From positions 1 to 44,078 of the IMG/VR virus record IMGVR_UViG_3300048930_000249: a stretch of DNA of 44,078 nucleotides; one strand, given 5' to 3'. Every line of letters begins with the position of its first letter. Positions within the stretch are counted from its first letter, which is position 1. The notes under the pieces are model-generated. The model worked only from the letters and a program-made list of their open reading frames with translations. It made no database searches and was not told the DNA's origin. A program made the translations under genes and the position numbers. Below, in pieces: positions 31,442 to 40,252 of this stretch. The stretch is from a virus.

Positions 31442-31956
31442 GCAACTATCCGTCCGCCCTGCCATCTCCGCTGGTGGAGGATTACTCGGTTGATACGCGC
31501 TATGGCGTTTCCGCCGTCACCTTCGAGCGGGGCAACACCCGCCAGCGCCGCAACGCCAGCAAACAGCGCCAGGTCTTTCAACTTAGCGTGATCCTGACGA
31601 CCACATCGCAACTCTGGGCGTGGCAGTCCTGGGCCAACGCCTACGGCTACGACTGGCACCTGATGGACCTCGTGAGCAACTACTCCGGGGCTGTCGGCGG
31701 CGTGCCGCTGGCGCACTATGTCAGGTATATCGGCGATCCGTCGATCCAGCTCGTGGGCGCGAATAACTTCCGCGTCACGGTGCAGGCGGAGATGGATATC
31801 GACCGCCTGCCTATCGGCATCGTCACACCGAGCGGGAACGTTATCATCGGCGGCACGCCCGCCGATCCGTCGAACGACAACAGCATTCAGGCCGGCACAC
31901 CGGCCAGTCCGTCCACAGATTTCATCATTGCCGGTTCGCCCGGCCTGACCGCGTAA
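31438..31956 (+). CDS. Tail-tip accessory protein, copy B
   Basis: A 172-aa paralogue of the preceding product: MSNYPSALPSPLVEDYSVDT, RQVFQLSVILTTTSQLWAWQ, ANAYGYDWHLMDLVSNYSGA. It has an extra C-terminal tail (TPSGNVIIGGTPADPSNDNS and two further PAxPSxDxxIAG-like units). GTG 31438 overlaps the preceding stop (GTGA). Duplication and divergence in a tail module suggest adaptation of host contact or fibre attachment. Confidence 0.75.
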   Translation: MSNYPSALPSPLVEDYSVDTRYGVSAVTFERGNTRQRRNASKQRQVFQLSVILTTTSQLWAWQSWANAYGYDWHLMDLVSNYSGAVGGVPLAHYVRYIGDPSIQLVGANNFRVTVQAEMDIDRLPIGIVTPSGNVIIGGTPADPSNDNSIQAGTPASPSTDFIIAGSPGLTA

Positions 31957-31966
31957 GGAGAGACCC

Positions 31967-33865
31967 TTGGCCGATACCTATGCCAGGATGCGCCAGATCG
32001 TCGGTTCGACAGCCGACTGGGCCGCGAACAACATCGTGCTCGGCTCGGGCGAGATCGGCATCGAGCGGGTTTCCGGTTCTGATATCCGGCTGAAGGTCGG
32101 CAACGGCACCGATACCTGGTCTGCGTTGCCCTATGCCTCGGCATCGAGCACGACCATCAACACCGCCACCCAGACGGCGCTTGACGCGAAGCTGGCGATT
32201 GCCGGCGGCACGATGACCGGGCTTCTGATCCTGTCTGGCGATGCCGTGGCCGATCTTGGTGCGGTCACGAAGCAGCAGCTGGATAGCGTCGAAGACACGC
32301 TGACGACCTCGATCAACGGCAAGCTGTCCACGAGTGGCGGCACGCTGACGGGTTCTCTCACGCTGGACGACGATCCGTCTGCCGATCTCCACGCGGCCAC
32401 GAAACAATATGTGGACGACGCGGCCGGGGCGAAGGTCGATCTGGGTGGCGACACGATGACCGGGTTCCTGATCCTCCACGCCGATCCGTCGTCGGCCATG
32501 CACGCCGTCACGAAGCAATATGTGGACAGCGGGTCGTGGGCGACGGTTGTCGGAGGATCGGCGGCCTATGCATCAAAGGGGGTTCGCACGAACGCGGCAG
32601 GGTTCATCGACAGTTCTCTCTTGCCGATCACAGGCAGCTATCAGGGCGCGGTGGATGTCACCGACACCTATGCGCTTCCAGGCGGCTATAACGTCGGCGA
32701 CTATTTCGCGGTATCCATCAGCGGCACGATTGACGCCTCGTGGAACTCCTACATCACCGGCAGCCCTTCGACGGCCGCCTCTGGCCAGTTCCTGATCTAC
32801 AACAGCTCCGGCGACTTCGACCTCGTGGGCGACGACGTGTCCTCCACGGCCATCGACGGAAAGCTCGACAAGGCTGGCGGCACGATGACCGGCTTCATCG
32901 TCCTCCACGCCGATCCCGACGCCGCGATGAAGGCTGCCACAAAGCAATATGTGGACGCACGAGTCGCCAAGGCTGGCGATACCATGACCGGTGCGCTCAC
33001 GCTTTCCGGTGCGCCGTCGAGCGGGCTTCACGCGACAACGAAAACTTATGTGGACGATGCCGACGCGCTGGCTGCCAAGAAAGCCAGCAACCTCTCGGAC
33101 CTTGCGTCTGCCGCCACGGCCAGGACCAATCTCGGCGCGACGTCGGTCGGCAGCGATCTGTTCACCGCGGCAAATGCCGGTGCCGCGCGCACGACGCTCG
33201 GAGCCACATCAGCTGGCTCGGCTGTGTTCACCGCGGCGGATGCAGCGGCACAGCGTACGGCGATGGGGGCTGCTTCCTCGGGATCGAACACCGATATCAA
33301 CAGCATCACACTGGGCAACACCGGGCTGAAGCTGGCCGACACCGACGCATCGCACAATCTCAGCGTGGTGCCGGGATCAAACCTCTCCGCCAACCGGACC
33401 CTCACGGTGACGACGGGCGATGCCAACCGCACAATTGACATCAGTGGCGGCAATGTCACCTTGCTCGACGTGGCGACCGCCGCAGAGTTCCGCGGCAATT
33501 CGGCGAACAAGACGCTGGCGACCAATAACGTGTGGAGCGCGGCCGGGCGTGTGGCGCTGTCGTGGACTGCCAGCGGAACGACTGCCGTTGACTTGAGTGC
33601 GGGACTGAATTTCACAGTTACCACGGCCACGGGGGACAGCACACTGGGCGCGCCGACAAATGCCAAGACTGGTCAGTCAGGGTTTATCGAAATTGTTCAG
33701 GGCGCCACGCCGCGCAACTTGGCTTTTGCTTCGGCATGGGTCTTCGCCGGGGGAACCGATCCCACATTGACGGCCAGTGCCTCTGCTAAGGATGTGCTCT
33801 TCTACCAGGTGCTGGATAGCTCCGGGCCGGTCGTGTTCGCCTCCCTGATCAAGGGCATAGCATAA
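31967..33865 (+). CDS. Tail fibre protein with five TKQYVD repeats
   Basis: A 632-aa fibre. TTG 31967 is the start, dictated by AAGGAGAG 6 nt upstream. The N-terminus (YARMRQIVGSTADWAANNIV) is a common virion-attachment module. Five units of the form GGTMTG-L-L-DP---AATKQYVD (about residues 80-365) form a trimeric shaft. Two or three TNLGATSxGS/F-TAA units follow, and a beta-rich C-terminus (from ~480) may bind the receptor. No chaperone domain was identified. Confidence 0.85.
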   Translation: MADTYARMRQIVGSTADWAANNIVLGSGEIGIERVSGSDIRLKVGNGTDTWSALPYASASSTTINTATQTALDAKLAIAGGTMTGLLILSGDAVADLGAVTKQQLDSVEDTLTTSINGKLSTSGGTLTGSLTLDDDPSADLHAATKQYVDDAAGAKVDLGGDTMTGFLILHADPSSAMHAVTKQYVDSGSWATVVGGSAAYASKGVRTNAAGFIDSSLLPITGSYQGAVDVTDTYALPGGYNVGDYFAVSISGTIDASWNSYITGSPSTAASGQFLIYNSSGDFDLVGDDVSSTAIDGKLDKAGGTMTGFIVLHADPDAAMKAATKQYVDARVAKAGDTMTGALTLSGAPSSGLHATTKTYVDDADALAAKKASNLSDLASAATARTNLGATSVGSDLFTAANAGAARTTLGATSAGSAVFTAADAAAQRTAMGAASSGSNTDINSITLGNTGLKLADTDASHNLSVVPGSNLSANRTLTVTTGDANRTIDISGGNVTLLDVATAAEFRGNSANKTLATNNVWSAAGRVALSWTASGTTAVDLSAGLNFTVTTATGDSTLGAPTNAKTGQSGFIEIVQGATPRNLAFASAWVFAGGTDPTLTASASAKDVLFYQVLDSSGPVVFASLIKGIA

Positions 33866-34611
33866 TGCTTCCGGGGCTGACGGGCGTTCTGGCCGGTATC
33901 AACCAGATCGTCGGGCCGGCGCCAACGAACATCCAGTTCGTCGGAGGGGCAACGGCTTCGAAGGCCGGGGCGACCAGCGGCAACACGACCATCGCGCTTA
34001 ACTCGGGCCTGACGGGCGGCATCGCCACCTCCGCATCGAGCGGCGATTTCGTCATTGGGGTGTTTGGCACCGGATCTCTGAATGATCGAACTCTGGCCAT
34101 CACTGACGGGACAACGGACTACACGCTGATCGGATCAGAGCTATTTAGCAACAATCCCTCGATTGCCGCCGTAAATCTCCGGGTGGCCTATAAGTTCATC
34201 ACGGCAGACACGACCATAACATTCGGGCCAACGGGTTCCACCGCGGATGCCGGGGCCATGGCGGCCTATGTCTTCCGGGGAGTGAACGTCTCGACCCCGC
34301 TTGATGTCACCCCCACGACCGCAACAGGGAGCGGGTCAGCAGCGGCAAATCCGCCCAGCATTACGCCATCAACTGGCGGGTCATACATCGTTTGTGTCGG
34401 CGCTCATGGTTCTGTCGGTGGTGCCGTTTTCACAAGTTCAGACCTTACGGATTTCATTACCGTGACGAGCAACGACACGAATGACGGGACGATAGGAATA
34501 GGCCATTACACGGACTGGGCAAGCGGGCCATTCGACGCCGCTGCCTTTGGCACTGCGGCAGGAAGCCTCTCAGCCTGGGCCGCGATGTCAATTGCTCTTC
34601 GGACATCATAA
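33865..34611 (+). CDS. Beta-rich fibre/decoration protein
   Basis: A 248-aa Thr/Gly/Ala-rich protein with alternating strands (TTIALNSGLTGGIATSASSG, AYKFITADTTITFGPTGSTA, MAAYVFRGVNVSTPLDVTPT). It resembles the N-terminal ~210 residues of the product of 37726-39879, so both probably share a jelly-roll-like virion domain. TAATG coupling to the fibre gene. A role as fibre tip or head/tail decoration is inferred. Confidence 0.7.
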   Translation: MLPGLTGVLAGINQIVGPAPTNIQFVGGATASKAGATSGNTTIALNSGLTGGIATSASSGDFVIGVFGTGSLNDRTLAITDGTTDYTLIGSELFSNNPSIAAVNLRVAYKFITADTTITFGPTGSTADAGAMAAYVFRGVNVSTPLDVTPTTATGSGSAAANPPSITPSTGGSYIVCVGAHGSVGGAVFTSSDLTDFITVTSNDTNDGTIGIGHYTDWASGPFDAAAFGTAAGSLSAWAAMSIALRTS

Positions 34612-34658
34612 AGAAAACGGCTTGAACTGGATCACGACACATTATTGAGGATAGCGAC

Positions 34659-35024
34659 ATGCCCACTTCACCCACGCCTCGGAAGGATTTCTATATCCAC
34701 ATCGGGGCGCCCGATCCGATCATTGTCCGTTTCCGCGCGGGCGGTGAAGACGGGACGCTGGTGGCCTTTGACAGCACGCTGAAATTCACATTCAAGACGC
34801 CCACCACATCCACGACGCTCGGCGTCGGAACCGGCATCACGCTCTCGACCGATGAGACGGTTGCGGATGCCAGGGCCACGATCCAGTTGACGGTTGCCCA
34901 GTCGCGCACGATCCCGCTCGGCTCGCTATCGACCTATGAGATCCAGCGCACCGTGAGCGGCCGCGAGGAAGTGATCATGATGGGCAAGCTGATTGCAGAA
35001 GGCGGAGACAACCCCGATGCCTGA
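34659..35024 (+). CDS. Small tail-module protein (121 aa)
   Basis: A 121-aa beta-rich protein: PRKDFYIHIGAPDPIIVRFR, LKFTFKTPTTSTTLGVGTGI, STYEIQRTVSGREEVIMMGK. The arrangement of strands resembles baseplate/fibre adaptor domains, but no family is certain. GAGGAT precedes ATG. Confidence 0.65.
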   Translation: MPTSPTPRKDFYIHIGAPDPIIVRFRAGGEDGTLVAFDSTLKFTFKTPTTSTTLGVGTGITLSTDETVADARATIQLTVAQSRTIPLGSLSTYEIQRTVSGREEVIMMGKLIAEGGDNPDA

Positions 35025-35520
35025 CGTGATCGAGGTCGTCGTAGCATCTCAGAACCAGGTTGAGTTTCTGGACGATGCCGAAGACATCGTCGAAGTACTG
35101 ACGATAGATGAAACCGTCGTCGAGGTCGTGGTTGAGGGGCCGCAAGGCCCTGAGCCGACCGTAGCGGCATCTATCCACTATATTTTCGACGGCGGCGGAC
35201 AGGTCATTACGACAGGGATGAAGGGCTCAATCATCGTTCCTTTTGCCTGCACCATCAACTCGTGGACGCTGGTGGCGAATCCTTCCGGCTCGATTGCCGT
35301 TGACATCTGGAAGACGCCTCTTGCCGGGTATCCGCCTGCTGATGGCGACAGCATCACCGGCGGCGCCGAACCCGCAATCGTGGCCGCACAATCGGCGTCG
35401 TCTGCATCTCTCGGCGCGTGGGATACCGCCGTCTCCGAAGGTGACATTCTGGCGTTCAACGTCGATTCCGTCACCGATGTAACTCTTGCATCAATTGCCC
35501 TCAAAGTAACGCGAACCTAG
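35017..35520 (+). CDS. Tail-module protein with acidic N-terminus
   Basis: A 167-aa protein starting MPDVIEVVVASQNQVEFLDD, with a strongly acidic strand-rich first 45 residues (VEVLTIDETVVEVVVEGPQG), then a lectin-like beta domain (IIVPFACTINSWTLVANPSG, IAVDIWKTPLAGYPPADGDS). The C-terminal part is a type found in many phage fibre loci. ATG 35017 overlaps the previous gene by 8 bp and follows GGAG. Confidence 0.7.
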   Translation: MPDVIEVVVASQNQVEFLDDAEDIVEVLTIDETVVEVVVEGPQGPEPTVAASIHYIFDGGGQVITTGMKGSIIVPFACTINSWTLVANPSGSIAVDIWKTPLAGYPPADGDSITGGAEPAIVAAQSASSASLGAWDTAVSEGDILAFNVDSVTDVTLASIALKVTRT

Positions 35521-35533
35521 AAAGGAAAGACCG

Positions 35534-35959
35534 ATGGCAACCTTCGTCAAATACGAGAATTTTATTGAGGCCCTTGTCAACGAGGAAGTGGACGTTTTTG
35601 GCACAACGGACACGTTCAAGGGAGCGATCCACTCGGACGCTCCTGTGCCGTCCACTGACACGAGCCTGTCAAACCTCACGCAGATCACCGGCACCGGCTA
35701 CACGGCCGGCGGCGAAGATATCCAGAACGATGGAACGCGCTCGGGCGGCACCGTCACCATGACGGCGGTTGACGTTGTGTGGACGGCAACAGCTGCCAAC
35801 TGGACCGCTGGCCGCTATGTCTCGATCTACGACGATACGCCGACCACGCCGACCGCCGACGTTTTGATGAACAGTTACGATTATGGCTCGTCGTTCACCG
35901 TGGGTAACGGTGAGACGTTCACTATCGACTTTGGCGCGAGCCTTGCGACATTCGCATGA
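35534..35959 (+). CDS. Tail-module protein (141 aa)
   Basis: A 141-aa beta-rich protein: MATFVKYENFIEALVNEEVD, VDVVWTATAANWTAGRYVSI and NGETFTIDFGASLATFA. I recognise it as a type common in siphophage structural clusters without assigned role. AAAGGAAAG lies upstream of ATG. The stop overlaps the next start (ATGA). Confidence 0.7.
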   Translation: MATFVKYENFIEALVNEEVDVFGTTDTFKGAIHSDAPVPSTDTSLSNLTQITGTGYTAGGEDIQNDGTRSGGTVTMTAVDVVWTATAANWTAGRYVSIYDDTPTTPTADVLMNSYDYGSSFTVGNGETFTIDFGASLATFA

Positions 35960-36336
35960 GTGAGGCGGTTACATCCATCGGGCACAACAGCGGTTCCAAT
36001 GCACCACAGACGCTTGCATGGGAGCCGCTTGACAGCCTGCACATTCTGGCTTGTCAACGGCTCCCGTTGGAACGGGTGCTGCGCATGGCACCGAGTGCGC
36101 GGCGGTTCTTCGAGAAACTGGAACTGCACGCACCGAATGAGTGTTGCCGTCAGGTGGGCAACATCGAGATCGAGGCCTGGTATTCCTGCGAAACTGACAG
36201 GCAGAAGGGCATCCCCGACATCTACAAACTGCATTGCTCATGCGGGCGCTGCCATGTCTCGTTCTGCGTTGGGGGGAGTAAAAACCCGGTGACGGGCGAA
36301 GTAACGCATCCGCGCCCATTTTGGGAAGTCCGATAA
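35956..36336 (+). CDS. Cys-rich hypothetical protein
   Basis: A 126-aa protein with MSEAVTSIGHNSGSNAPQTL, a short N-terminal TSIGHNSG motif frequent in alphaproteobacterial phage proteins. The C-terminal half has CCRQVGNI, YSCETDRQ and HCSCGRCHVSFCVGG, a Cys/His cluster likely to bind zinc. No catalytic residues recognised. It lies in the fibre cluster but does not look like a fibre. Confidence 0.65.
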   Translation: MSEAVTSIGHNSGSNAPQTLAWEPLDSLHILACQRLPLERVLRMAPSARRFFEKLELHAPNECCRQVGNIEIEAWYSCETDRQKGIPDIYKLHCSCGRCHVSFCVGGSKNPVTGEVTHPRPFWEVR

Positions 36337-36903
36337 ATGACTGTCAGCCTCAAGCACAAGTTCACCAACCCGAAGTCTGACGGTGGCGATTCCACCATTG
36401 TCAGGCCGTCGAACTGGAACGATGAGCATGACTTGCTGATGGCCACGGCTCGGCTCTTGGGCCGCACCACGGCGGGAACAGGCGCAGCGGAGGAGATCAG
36501 TGCATCGTCTGACCTTTCGCTGTCGGGCGGCACGCTGGGGCTTGCATCGTCCATAAGTTCCAGGACGTTCGTTGATATTGTGCTTGAGGGCGCGATTGAC
36601 GAAGAAGAGTTTACTATCACCGATACAGCCGGGTTCGAGATCAACCCGGCCAACGGCAGCCTTCAGAAGATCACGCTTGGCGCAAATCGCACACCTGCTG
36701 CGGCTCCGGGAGGATGGACTGCTGGCAAGGGGCTGTTGCTCAAGATCGCGGACGGAACGGCCTACACCATCACGTGGTCAACGCTGGGCGTGACGTGGGT
36801 GGGGGGCTCCGCTCCGACGCTGGCAACGACCGGCTGGACTGTCGTGGCGTTGTGGAAAGACGCCGACGCGATTTACGGCAAGCATGTCGGTGACGTTGCA
36901 TGA
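36337..36903 (+). CDS. Fibre-cluster protein (188 aa)
   Basis: A 188-aa protein starting MTVSLKHKFTNPKSDGGDST, with VRPSNWNDEHDLL and LLGRTTAGTGAAEEI, a frequent tail-fibre adaptor sequence. The second half is a beta domain (GGWTAGKGLLLKIADGTAYT, GSAPTLATTGWTVVALWKDA). Expected in the virion, probably part of a fibre or head spike. Confidence 0.75.
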   Translation: MTVSLKHKFTNPKSDGGDSTIVRPSNWNDEHDLLMATARLLGRTTAGTGAAEEISASSDLSLSGGTLGLASSISSRTFVDIVLEGAIDEEEFTITDTAGFEINPANGSLQKITLGANRTPAAAPGGWTAGKGLLLKIADGTAYTITWSTLGVTWVGGSAPTLATTGWTVVALWKDADAIYGKHVGDVA

Positions 36904-37271
36904 GCCTGATCTGGCAAAAACTGATCGCACCGACTGCTGCGGCTGGTTATTCATGTAACCTGACAATCGGAACTTTTTCGGGTGTGCTCGGCTTTGGAAC
37001 GGTTGCAGTTCCGGGTGTTGCTTTTGGCAGCATCGACGCCGAACCCATACCCGGAGAAACGCTGAATTGTGCGCTCTGGACGACAACACCGGAGTTCGTT
37101 GTTAACTTTGCCGGTGATGTGGTTTCGTTAGTCAACGGTTTCGATGTTTATTTCAATGGTGTGAACTATGGCGGCGCGGGTGCGTGGTCTTTTACTAGCG
37201 GCGCTACAAACCTTTCGAGACCAACCACACCGAGTGAAACGACAGGCACCTACCTTCTTGAAATCAAATAG
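36900..37271 (+). CDS. Hypothetical beta-rich protein (123 aa)
   Basis: A 123-aa protein starting MSLIWQKLIAPTAAAGYSCN, with repeated Gly/Val-rich strands (VLGFGTVAVPGVAFGSIDAE). Codon use is less GC-rich than its neighbours (many ATT/TTT codons), hinting at a recent arrival in the fibre cluster. ATGA overlap with the previous gene. Function unknown. Confidence 0.65.
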   Translation: MSLIWQKLIAPTAAAGYSCNLTIGTFSGVLGFGTVAVPGVAFGSIDAEPIPGETLNCALWTTTPEFVVNFAGDVVSLVNGFDVYFNGVNYGGAGAWSFTSGATNLSRPTTPSETTGTYLLEIK

Positions 37272-37283
37272 CGGAGAGCGTCT

Positions 37284-37715
37284 GTGAAGTATGTCAAGGT
37301 CATCAACGGACAAGCCGTGGAGTATCCCTACACGCTGGTGAAGCTGCGGGCCGACAATCCCGACACATCATTCCCGCGCGAGATGGGTGCCGGACTGCTG
37401 GCAGAGTACGGCGTCTATCCCGTCACGCTGACGGAGAAGCCCGCGCCGACGCTGACACAGAACCCGACAGAGCAGACGCCGCAACTCATCAACGGTGTGT
37501 GGACACAGACCTGGGGCATGGTGGACGTAAGCGCGGAGGAGGCCGAAAAGCGCCAGATCAAAGCCGATGCATTCGTGCAGAACTTCATCGCCATGACGCC
37601 CGCACAGGTCGAGGCCTACGTTGAAAACAACACCGGCAATCTGGCACAGACGCGGGCGCTGCTGAATAAGATGGCGCTCATGCTTCTGGCGCTGGCGCGG
37701 CGTGAATACCGCTAG
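37284..37715 (+). CDS. Tail fibre-associated / assembly-type protein
   Basis: A 143-aa protein starting with GTG: VKYVKVINGQAVEYPYTLVK, then LRADNPDTSFPREMGAGLLA. This opening and QLINGVWTQTWGMVDVSAEE are typical of short proteins accompanying fibres (tail fibre assembly-like). The C-terminal half is helical (FIAMTPAQVEAYVENNTGNL). GGAGAG lies 6 nt upstream of the GTG. Chaperoning of the next gene product is a reasonable guess. Confidence 0.7.
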   Translation: MKYVKVINGQAVEYPYTLVKLRADNPDTSFPREMGAGLLAEYGVYPVTLTEKPAPTLTQNPTEQTPQLINGVWTQTWGMVDVSAEEAEKRQIKADAFVQNFIAMTPAQVEAYVENNTGNLAQTRALLNKMALMLLALARREYR

Positions 37716-37725
37716 GGATTAACCA

Positions 37726-39879
37726 ATGGCTACGGTTGCAATTACACAAACAGCCAACCCGGCTGGCGTAGCTGCATCCAGCACTGTAGCAACCTATTCC
37801 GGTGTCAGCATCGGAACGGCGGCTGATGACCGTATTATTGTCGTCGTTGTTGGTACAGAGTTAGCGGGCGCAAACCCTAGCGCCTGTACCATTGACGGAA
37901 CCGCGATGAATGCCGGGACGGGCGGCGACTTCGGTGCCGTCCAGACCAACCTGTTCTGGCTTCCGTGGCCCAGCGGCACGACGGCGAATATCGCGGTAAC
38001 GTTTTCGTCGGTCAGCCCTTCGGCCACGCGAAACCATATCTCGGTCTATCGTGTCACAGGCGCTGGCTACAACGTCACCACTGGTGCCGACAGCTCCACG
38101 GACATGGACGCCACGGACCCACTTACAACGGGTTCTGTCACCATCCCAACCAACGGCGGCTTTCTTGCCGTCGCAGCAGGCGCTACCGACACAGTTGCCA
38201 AGACATGGGCCAACGCAACTGAAGACCTCGACGTCGATGCTGGTGGCTTTCGCCACACAACCGCGACAAGAACGACCGCAGGAACGGTCACGATTACATG
38301 CACCGGTGGCACCAACGGCGAAGACGGTGCTCTTTCGTGGATCATCTTCCCGCCCGGTTATGGCGTCATTGCCGAACCCGGCGCGTTTACATTCACCGGC
38401 ACCGATGCCAGTTTGGAGTATGGGCGCGAGGTCGCCGCTGATGCCGGTTCCTATGCCTTCACCGGCACTGATGCCACTCTCGGTTACTCTGGCGATGTTC
38501 AGGGCGCGTTTCAGGCCGACGCATTCCAGAACGATGCCTTCCAGGTTGAAGCGGCAACCGCCTATTCACTTGCAGCCGATCCGGGCTCGTTCCTCTTTAC
38601 GGGCGTTGACGCCAACATCGAATACGGGCGTGAGGTTGCCGCAGGGGCTGGCAGTTACGCTTTCACCGGCACCAATGCCGATCTTGAGTTTGGCCGTGAG
38701 GTAGCAGGCAGCGCTGGCAGCTTTGCCTTTACCGGCACAGATGCCAATCTGGAATACGGCCGTGAGGTTGCGGCAGGGGCCGGAAACTTCTCGTTCAGCG
38801 GAACCGATGCAAGCCTTGAGCTGGGCCGCGAAGTTCTGGCCGGGGCGGGTGCCTACACGTTCACCGGCACAGACGCGGCGCTGGAATATGGCCGCGCCGT
38901 CGTTGCCGATGCCGGGACCTACGGGTTCACCGGCACTGACGCAAACCTTGAGTATGGAAGGGAAGTCGCTGCTGACGCTGGTTCATATGCCTTTACGGGC
39001 GTGGATGCCAGCCTTGAACACGGCAGAGAGATTGTAGCCGACGCGGGGTCATATGCCTTCACGGGCGTTGATGCCTCGCTTGAGTATGGCCGGGAACTGG
39101 CAGCGGATGCGGGTTCATACGCATTCACGGGCGTTGACGCTGATCTCGTCAAGGCGGCTGCAAAGGTACTTCTGGCTGAACCAGGTGCATTCGTCTTTAC
39201 CGGCACAGATGCATTGTTGGAACATGGCCGCGAGATTGCAGCCGGTTCCGGTTCATTTGCCTTCACAGGGTTTGACGCCAGTCTTGAACTGGCCCGCGAG
39301 CTTTCTGCCGAGGCCGGATCGTTCGCCTTCACCGGAACTGACGCCAGCCTCGAATACGGTCGAGAGATCGCCGCTGGCGCTGGAAGTTATGCATTCACCG
39401 GAACGGATGCATCGCTCGTCTATTCCGGCGGCGCGAGGTTCATCGCCGCTGATCCAGGCAGCTACGCCGTCACCGGCCAAGACGCCGATCTCGAACACGG
39501 CAGGGAGCTGCTGGCGGAGGCCGGATCGTTCTCATTCACTGGCACAAACGCCAGCCTTGATCGCGGCCGCCTCGTCGCGGCGCTGTTCGGCACGTTCACG
39601 TTCTCGGGAACGGACGCCGATCTTGAACGCGGCCGCGAGATCGTTGCTATTGATGGCTCGTTTACATTCTCGGGAACGGATGCATTCCTTGAGTATGGCC
39701 GTGAAGTCGAGGCCAGTTCCGGCTTCTATGCGGTTAGCGGAGTTGATGCAGACCTGTACCACGGCCGCGATCTGGCGGCGGAAGCGGGCGCGTTTGGATT
39801 TGATGGTGCGGACGCCACGCTAATATATGAGGGTGTGGCCATTCGTCAGCCATACGCTCAAGGTTTTATACTGAGTTGA
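37726..39879 (+). CDS. Long repetitive virion protein (717 aa, 21 repeats)
   Basis: Residues 1-~212 form a beta domain similar to the product of 33865-34611. From ~215 on, 21 units of about 22 residues follow, consensus GREVAADAGSYAFTGTDASLEY, each predicted as paired short strands. One insertion (GAFQADAFQNDAFQVEA, ~262-280) interrupts after unit 2, a motif seen in other alphaproteobacterial phage proteins. It ends IRQPYAQGFILS. Regular length suggests an elongated fibre or surface filament. No enzyme motif. Confidence 0.75.
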   Translation: MATVAITQTANPAGVAASSTVATYSGVSIGTAADDRIIVVVVGTELAGANPSACTIDGTAMNAGTGGDFGAVQTNLFWLPWPSGTTANIAVTFSSVSPSATRNHISVYRVTGAGYNVTTGADSSTDMDATDPLTTGSVTIPTNGGFLAVAAGATDTVAKTWANATEDLDVDAGGFRHTTATRTTAGTVTITCTGGTNGEDGALSWIIFPPGYGVIAEPGAFTFTGTDASLEYGREVAADAGSYAFTGTDATLGYSGDVQGAFQADAFQNDAFQVEAATAYSLAADPGSFLFTGVDANIEYGREVAAGAGSYAFTGTNADLEFGREVAGSAGSFAFTGTDANLEYGREVAAGAGNFSFSGTDASLELGREVLAGAGAYTFTGTDAALEYGRAVVADAGTYGFTGTDANLEYGREVAADAGSYAFTGVDASLEHGREIVADAGSYAFTGVDASLEYGRELAADAGSYAFTGVDADLVKAAAKVLLAEPGAFVFTGTDALLEHGREIAAGSGSFAFTGFDASLELARELSAEAGSFAFTGTDASLEYGREIAAGAGSYAFTGTDASLVYSGGARFIAADPGSYAVTGQDADLEHGRELLAEAGSFSFTGTNASLDRGRLVAALFGTFTFSGTDADLERGREIVAIDGSFTFSGTDAFLEYGREVEASSGFYAVSGVDADLYHGRDLAAEAGAFGFDGADATLIYEGVAIRQPYAQGFILS
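38371..39830 (+). repeat. 66-bp coding repeats in the 717-aa protein
   Basis: The DNA encodes 21 consecutive copies of a ~22-residue unit (core F-T/S-G-T/V-D-A-x-L-E-Y/H). Neighbouring copies 9, 10 and 11 are nearly identical (DAGSYAFTGVDASLE), indicating recent duplication or gene conversion, whereas units 16-21 are divergent. Copy number is probably variable between related phages. Confidence 0.8.
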
Positions 39880-39896
39880 CAGAAGAGGAGCGACTG

Positions 39897-40244
39897 ATGC
39901 CGACGCCTATCCCAACGCCATCGTTCGACCGCGACATCGGAGCGCTTCAGGCGACCGTTTCCATGATTGTGGATGCGATGAAGGAGCAGGCGGCGCTTCA
40001 TGATCGAATGCTTCGCTCTCAACAGGAGCAGTACAATATCGCCGTTGCCGACCTGAAAAGCATGGTCACTGATGCAAACGAGCAGATACTTGAACTCAAG
40101 AAGGAAGTCACCGCCATGAAGAGCCTGATCGACCAGGCCAAGGGCGGATGGAAGATTCTCGTCGGTGTCGGAACCATCTCCGCCGCCATGGGCGCCGTCA
40201 TCGCCAAGATTGCCTCTTTCGTCTGGAGTATCCCCAAACTGTAG
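39897..40244 (+). CDS. Coiled-coil membrane protein (holin-like candidate)
   Basis: A 115-aa protein: helical coiled coil (MIVDAMKEQAALHDRMLRSQ, NEQILELKKEVTAMKSLIDQ) followed by a single hydrophobic C-terminal segment (WKILVGVGTISAAMGAVIAK). It resembles the DUF1515-like phage proteins before lysis genes. ATG 39897 has GAGGAG 7 nt upstream; a TTG at 39876 overlapping the previous stop is the alternative. Possible holin regulator or virion protein. Confidence 0.7.
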   Translation: MPTPIPTPSFDRDIGALQATVSMIVDAMKEQAALHDRMLRSQQEQYNIAVADLKSMVTDANEQILELKKEVTAMKSLIDQAKGGWKILVGVGTISAAMGAVIAKIASFVWSIPKL

Positions 40245-40252
40245 GAGATCAC

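Noticed and set aside
38371-39830. CRISPR array or diversity-generating retroelement
   Set aside because: The repeats are coding, contiguous and without spacers; no reverse transcriptase or template repeat is present.
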